Of a stretch of 64,000 nt of DNA, positions 60,046 through 64,000 are shown piece by piece. This DNA is from CAVYXK01 sp963708245 (GTDB taxonomy: Bacteria > Pseudomonadota > Alphaproteobacteria > Acetobacterales > Acetobacteraceae), in NCBI GenBank assembly GCA_963708245.1, contig OY970201.1:5270001-5334000 (forward strand), written 5' to 3'. The notes beneath the pieces were generated by a model that saw only the letters and a list, made by a program, of their open reading frames with translations, was not told the origin of the DNA and did not search any database. A program made the translations under genes and the position numbers. Within the stretch, counting starts at the first letter, position 1; each line of letters begins with the position of its first letter.

Positions 60046-60324
60046 ATGGACGACCAGGAAGATCGCGATTGGCAGCGGCTGGATAAATGGCTGTGGTGCG
60101 CGCGGTTCATGCGGGCACGCAGCGACTGCGCGCGGCTGGTGGGCGAAGGGTTGATCCGCATCAACCGCCAGCCGACCGAGAAGGCGCATGCGCGGTTACG
60201 GGTGGGCGACGTATTGACTATGCCAGTGCACGGCTCGGTGCGTGTCATCCGCGTGCTGGCGCTTGCGCGGCGGCGTGGTCCGGCGGCGGAAGCGCGGCTG
60301 CTTTATGATGAAATTGTCGACTAA
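60046..60324 (+). CDS. S4-domain RNA-binding protein (Hsp15-like)
   Basis: A 92-residue protein with the S4 RNA-binding fold (QRLDKWLWCARFMRARSDCARLVGEGLIRINRQP, KAHARLRVGDVLTM). Hsp15 relatives bind free 50S subunits carrying nascent chains. It follows the Suv3-like helicase immediately and precedes fdxA, a gene order seen in Rhodospirillales. Confidence 0.88.
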   Translation: MDDQEDRDWQRLDKWLWCARFMRARSDCARLVGEGLIRINRQPTEKAHARLRVGDVLTMPVHGSVRVIRVLALARRRGPAAEARLLYDEIVD

Positions 60325-60458
60325 CGCCGGTGGGTGAACGGCAACGCGGCCGCCGCGGCGTGCCGGCTCGCCGGCCGACCTTGCGTGGCAGCGTGATCGT
60401 CGGCATATCGCCGCCGTCGTTGTTGCCGCCAACGTTGCTGTCCCTTGGGGGGGCCCGC

Positions 60459-60791
60459 ATGACCTACGTGGTCACCGAAAGCTGCATTCGCTGCAAATAC
60501 ATGGACTGCGTGGAGGTGTGTCCGGTCGATTGTTTCTATGTCGGGGCGAACATGCTGGTGATCCATCCCGACGAATGTATCGACTGCGGCGTGTGCGAGC
60601 CGGAATGTCCGGTCGAGGCGATCGTGCCGGATAGCGACGACAAGGCCGCCACCTGGGTCGAGCAGAACCGCACCTATGCCAGCGTCTGGCCTAACATCAC
60701 TCGCAAGGGCACCCCGCCGCCGGATGCCGACGAATGGAAGGACAAGACGGACAAGGCGGGGGAATTCGACCCGGAGCCGGGCAAGCCCTGA
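60459..60791 (+). CDS. fdxA: 7Fe ferredoxin FdxA
   Basis: A 110-residue ferredoxin with two clusters: CIRCKYMDCVEVCPVDCF and CIDCGVCEPECPVEA. The N-terminal MTYVVTESC and C-terminal DADEWKDK are characteristic of the alphaproteobacterial 7Fe type. It transfers electrons in the cytoplasm. An IS element lies 63 bases downstream, between it and carD. Confidence 0.92.
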   Translation: MTYVVTESCIRCKYMDCVEVCPVDCFYVGANMLVIHPDECIDCGVCEPECPVEAIVPDSDDKAATWVEQNRTYASVWPNITRKGTPPPDADEWKDKTDKAGEFDPEPGKP

Positions 60792-60837
60792 GCGACGCCG
60801 GGTTGCTGGCTCCGTCCCGAGCGGACGCTCCGGAAGG

Positions 60838-60854
60838 TTTCTGTCGCCGTCCCC
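60838..60854 (+). repeat. 17-bp target duplication, left copy
   Basis: TTTCTGTCGCCGTCCCC, identical to 62366-62382 on the other side of the insertion sequence. Confidence 0.85.
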
Positions 60855-62365
60855 TGTCGATAGCTAATTAAGTTGTCCGGTTTACGTAGCACATCAGTTG
60901 TCCGCTTGTTTCCGGTCCGTTCCCAAGAGGCAGGGACAGAACGGCGGCCGTTCTGGCGGCAGGTCAGGCGGGCCGTTGGCTGGTGACGGGCGCGTCTTCT
61001 TCAACTCATGAAATCAATTTCCTTCTTTTGCTGATGCGCCTGTGGAGTTGTGGGCAACGCTCTTCCGTTGCCCACAAATCCACAGGCGAGCCGGACCCAA
61101 GCGCGATCATGCCGCCGCGTCCAACGCCGCCATCCGCAGCGCCCCCTGCGCGTCATAGCGTCCCAGGCAGCGCGGGCCGTGGAACACCGCGTGGCTCCCG
61201 TCGTGATATTGCCGCACCTTCACCCGTGCCTTCACGAAATGAGCACGCAGCGGCGACGGTGGTATCTGCAGCTTCATCCGTCGCCACGAAACCGTGTTGT
61301 CGCGGTCCACCTGGCGCTCCTCCTGGATACACAGAATTTCCCGCAGATCGACACCAGCAACGGCGACGAAAGCCGATCCCTCCTGCTCCGCCTTCACCGC
61401 AAACTGCGCGTTGTGCGCCGGCAGGTAGCAATCCCGAATGAACCGGTTGGCCTCCGCAACCGTCGTGATCCCAGCCAGCGCCAGCTCCTTGACCAGGCGA
61501 TCCTGTAACGTCTGAAACAGCCGCTCCGAACGACCACGGGCCTGCGGTGAGTAGGCCGCAATGTGCTCCACGCCCAAATGCGCCAGCGCCCGCCCAACCT
61601 GTGTCGGCCGCTTCCGGTCAACCGGGCCGCCAAACTCCGGCGTCACGAAGTAGTGGCTGCCCCGATCCGTATAGAGGCTCAGCGGCAGGCCATGCGCGCC
61701 AAACACCTCCAGCAGAGCCTGGAACGTCGATTCCGTGCCTTCCTCCGCTACCAAAAACCCCGAGTAGATCACGTTCGTCGCGTCGTCCATCGTCACTATC
61801 AGGTCCAGCGTCTCCCGCCCCGCCAGCCATTCATGGCGCGACCCATCCTGATGAAGCATCATTCCAGGCAACGGCCGTCGCGGCCGCTTGCGCCGGTGTG
61901 CGCCGCGCCGCGCGGCGCGCTCCAGAAGCCCCTTCGATTGCAGGAACGCCTTGGTCCACGTGTAGCCCCAGCGGAAACCGTGGCGGCCCACCAAGTGCTC
62001 GTGAAAGTGCTTCGCCGTGAACCCGCTGTAACGCATACGATACAGCCGCTCGACCTCCTCCTCCCGGTCGACCGGAACCCGCTTCCCAGACGCCCGACCA
62101 AGCCGCCGGTCCAGAAGACCGGCCGCCCCGCACTCTTCGTAGCGCTGTTGCCAACGACGGAATGTCCGCTCGCTGATCCCAAGCAGCTCCGCCGCTTCGC
62201 ACTGGTTGAGTTCGCTCGCTTCATACCGCTCCAGCACGCTCCCGAACTTGATCACTCGCACACCCTGAAGGGCTTCCGACCGGCGCATCCGGGCTCCCAA
62301 AAGGAACCATCATCACCGGACAGATCGTGCGCTACCTAAACCGGACATACCGTGTGCTACCGACA
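60855..62365 (-). mobile_element. IS1202/ISNCY-type insertion sequence
   Basis: A 1,511-bp element with TG...CA ends: left TGTCGATAGC, right complement TGTCGGTAGC, and wider imperfect inverted repeats containing TGTCCGGTTTA and GTAGC blocks. It has one transposase gene on the minus strand. Perfect 17-bp direct repeats flank it. Long duplications of 15-18 bp are described for one group of the IS1202 family, so the classification fits. The left 250 bases are non-coding. Confidence 0.85.
61107..62288 (-). CDS. IS1202/ISNCY family transposase
   Basis: A 393-residue DDE transposase. An N-terminal helix-turn-helix pair (ALLGISERTFRRWQQRYEECG preceded by GVRVIKFGSVLERYE) binds the ends; catalytic residues are the Asp in LHQDGSRHEWL, the Asp in SLYTDRGSHYF and the Glu in ARGRSERLFQTL. 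Length and layout match intact members, so the copy may still be active. Start ATG 62288 is preferred to an upstream TTG. Confidence 0.88.
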   Translation of the reverse strand: MRRSEALQGVRVIKFGSVLERYEASELNQCEAAELLGISERTFRRWQQRYEECGAAGLLDRRLGRASGKRVPVDREEEVERLYRMRYSGFTAKHFHEHLVGRHGFRWGYTWTKAFLQSKGLLERAARRGAHRRKRPRRPLPGMMLHQDGSRHEWLAGRETLDLIVTMDDATNVIYSGFLVAEEGTESTFQALLEVFGAHGLPLSLYTDRGSHYFVTPEFGGPVDRKRPTQVGRALAHLGVEHIAAYSPQARGRSERLFQTLQDRLVKELALAGITTVAEANRFIRDCYLPAHNAQFAVKAEQEGSAFVAVAGVDLREILCIQEERQVDRDNTVSWRRMKLQIPPSPLRAHFVKARVKVRQYHDGSHAVFHGPRCLGRYDAQGALRMAALDAAA

Positions 62366-62382
62366 TTTCTGTCGCCGTCCCC
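62366..62382 (+). repeat. 17-bp target duplication, right copy
   Basis: TTTCTGTCGCCGTCCCC, identical to 60838-60854. Confidence 0.85.
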
Positions 62383-62566
62383 CATGACGATGCCGTGGGT
62401 TTGTGCTATATGACGGTCTGGAGGCGATGGCAGCGGTGCGAGGCCTCGCGGGCTCGGCAGGTGTGCGGCCGTCGTCGCCTTTCCGTGGGAGCCGAACCGT
62501 TGAGCAGGGCGTGAACGCGCCAGCTGTCGCTATGCGTCGGAGGGGATAAAGATAGGGGTGTCTAAC

Positions 62567-63712
62567 ATGAAGGCTGGTGCCGGGAGCGCGGCGGCGGGCC
62601 AACGTCCGCGCGCGACGGCCAAAACTCCGGCCAGGGCGGCTGCCAAATCAATCCCGGCGGCGCCTAAGAAATCCGCGCCGGTCCGGACGGCGCGATCCGC
62701 CAAGGCCAAACCGGTGGCGACCGTGACCCCGACACGTCGGCAGGACGCGCCGGTGCCGGAGGCGGCACTGCCTAAGCCCCCGGCCAAGACTGCTGCTGAG
62801 CCTGCGACCCCACGCGTCGTGCCGCCGGTCACGGAAAACGAGGGAAAGCAGGCCGCGGCTAAGCCGGCCGAAACGGCAGTAGCGATGAAGGCTGCCAACG
62901 CGCAACCGAAGTCGGCGCCGGCCAAGGCACCTGCGACCAAATCCGCGTCACCCAAGCCTGCGCCGTCTGCCAAACCGACAGCTACGGAACCGGTCGCGCC
63001 GAGTTCGGCGGATACGGTCGCAAACCTACCCATTGGCGCACCGAACCCAGAGCCGGAGCCGGCGGCCGAACCAGATGCGCCTGATGCGCCCTTGTCGGAG
63101 CTGGACATCGTCACGGCGGAGCCAGCCATGGCCGTGGCCGAGGTGCAGGCCCAGGCACCGGCGCCGCCTCGCCATGCGACGTCAATGAACCGTGCGGCTC
63201 CACCGCCGCGCCCACCCGCCAAACCGGAAGTGTTCGCCGAAGGCGATCACGTCGTCTATCCAACCCATGGTGTTGGTAAGGTCGAGCGGATCGCGGTCGA
63301 GGAGATCGCCGGCCACAAGCTGGAGCTGATCCACATCACATTCGAAGAGAACCGGATGACGCTGCGCGTCCCAGTAAGCAAGGCACGCAGCGCCGGTCTT
63401 CGCAAACTGGCCACCCGCAAGCTGTTCGAGGAAGCGCTGAACGTGCTGAAGGGCCGCGCCCGGATTAAACGCACCATGTGGTCGCGCCGGGCGCAGGAAT
63501 ACGAGGCGAAGATCAATTCGGGGGACCCACTGGCGATCGCAGAGGTGGTGCGCGATCTCCACCGCAACGCCGGCCAGCCGGATCAGAGCTTCAGCGAGCG
63601 CCAGATCTACGAGGCGGCCATGGATCGGCTGGCGGCCGAGTTGGCGGCGCTTGACAAAACCGACAAGCTGACCGCTGCCAGCAAGCTGTCGGAGTTCCTG
63701 AAGACGGTTTGA
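62567..63712 (+). CDS. CarD-family transcription regulator with long disordered N-terminus
   Basis: A protein of about 381 residues. The C-terminal 165 residues are a normal CarD/CdnL domain (FAEGDHVVYPTHGVGKVERIA, then LRKLATRKLFEEALNVLKGR and WSRRAQEYEAKINSGDPLAIAEVVRDLHR), which binds RNA polymerase beta and stabilises promoter opening. The first about 215 residues are Ala/Pro/Lys-rich and predicted disordered, far longer than usual. GTG 62558 is an alternative start. The IS lies just upstream and could affect expression. Confidence 0.85.
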   Translation: MKAGAGSAAAGQRPRATAKTPARAAAKSIPAAPKKSAPVRTARSAKAKPVATVTPTRRQDAPVPEAALPKPPAKTAAEPATPRVVPPVTENEGKQAAAKPAETAVAMKAANAQPKSAPAKAPATKSASPKPAPSAKPTATEPVAPSSADTVANLPIGAPNPEPEPAAEPDAPDAPLSELDIVTAEPAMAVAEVQAQAPAPPRHATSMNRAAPPPRPPAKPEVFAEGDHVVYPTHGVGKVERIAVEEIAGHKLELIHITFEENRMTLRVPVSKARSAGLRKLATRKLFEEALNVLKGRARIKRTMWSRRAQEYEAKINSGDPLAIAEVVRDLHRNAGQPDQSFSERQIYEAAMDRLAAELAALDKTDKLTAASKLSEFLKTV

Positions 63713-63730
63713 GGCTGGGCGGCGACGCGC

Positions 63731-64000
63731 TCAGCCCCGACGGTACGCCGGGGCTGTCGGCGCGGCGCCGTGGGCGGCGGCGATTTCGCGGCCGCGGCCA
63801 TTGCCAATCATCACTTCCGCAAGGTACTGCCGCCGCTCGAGCTGGTCACGATAGATCGCCGTGGCGGCGTCGATCAGAGTGCCGCCGCTGCCGAGCATTT
63901 GGTCGCCGAATTCGACGATCCGGAGGTTGGGCCACGCCTTGGCTCGGATGCGAAGCAACTCGGCCGCCATGTCCGCGGCCGAGCGGCCAGGCTCGGCCTG
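63731..64000 (-). CDS. Unrecognised protein, C-terminal part (cut by window edge)
   Basis: An open frame on the minus strand running to the right edge and ending at 63731, so at least 90 residues are visible. The sequence has a strand-like WPNLRIVEFGDQMLGSGGTL and a helix AIYRDQLERRQYLAEVMIG. An internal ATG at 63970 would be a start only if the upstream part is not coding. No family recognised; it is convergent with carD. Confidence 0.5.
   Translation of the reverse strand, partial: QAEPGRSAADMAAELLRIRAKAWPNLRIVEFGDQMLGSGGTLIDAATAIYRDQLERRQYLAEVMIGNGRGREIAAAHGAAPTAPAYRRG

Noticed and set aside
1..64000. tRNA, rRNA or CRISPR array, and prophage att sites
   Set aside because: No cloverleaf, rRNA or regular repeat-spacer structure was recognised by eye, and no att direct repeat could be set because the left prophage end is outside the window.

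Overview
The window is GC-rich DNA from an alphaproteobacterium, most likely Acetobacteraceae or a related Rhodospirillales lineage. The chromosomal markers behind this are gapR, a DUF1244 gene, an Hsp20-DUF1150 pair, CarD, a Suv3-like helicase followed by an S4-domain gene and a 7Fe ferredoxin, and a def-fmt-truA cluster. No rRNA, tRNA or CRISPR array was recognised. The taxonomy is an inference from gene content.

Positions 1 to about 25,000 are the late region of a contractile-tail (myovirus-type) prophage, all on the + strand and tightly coupled by ATGA/TGATG overlaps. The order is tail sheath (cut by the window edge), tail tube, tail-assembly chaperone with a textbook A_AAA_AAC -1 slippery site, an HK97-gp10-like protein, tape measure, baseplate genes (circularisation-like protein, X/LysM, D, V, W, J, I), then a 9-kb fibre locus. 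The fibre locus holds fibronectin-III proteins, glycine-rich proteins, a large protein with an SGNH/sialate-esterase-like domain, and a protein ending in about eleven degenerate 21-residue repeats. After it come XhlA-like and holin-like membrane proteins, a lipoprotein, and cargo-like genes: a glycosyltransferase, a secreted beta-helix protein, a papain-like protein and a DUF6065-like protein. A 22-residue peptide built from a repeated KIGDGMR heptad sits just before a strong terminator. Capsid genes would lie upstream of the window, so an intact prophage cannot be told from a tailocin, and no classical endolysin was found.

Positions 25,188-27,226 are an IS1634-like element with a twice-frameshifted transposase. 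It lies against the 3' end of truA, so TruA reads 28 residues into the element.

Positions 27,140-64,000 are chromosome: truA-fmt-def, hsp20-DUF1150, a probable sulfite dehydrogenase soeCBA operon, two D-2-hydroxyacid dehydrogenases, an ECF sigma/anti-sigma pair, a DUF815 ATPase, yajC, an orphan ectoine synthase gene followed by a luciferase-family remnant, glycerate 2-kinase, gapR, and a three-gene thiocyanate hydrolase/nitrile hydratase-type operon. These are followed by a surface-modification-like group (acyl carrier protein, FkbH, sulfotransferase-like, papain-like), htpG, the Suv3-like helicase, fdxA, an IS1202/ISNCY-type element with a perfect 17-bp target duplication, and an unusually long CarD.

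Several genes are decaying: a VOC gene with one inserted base, the luciferase remnant, a frameshifted tail-fibre gene and the IS transposase. A 50-bp two-hairpin intergenic repeat occurs at least three times.
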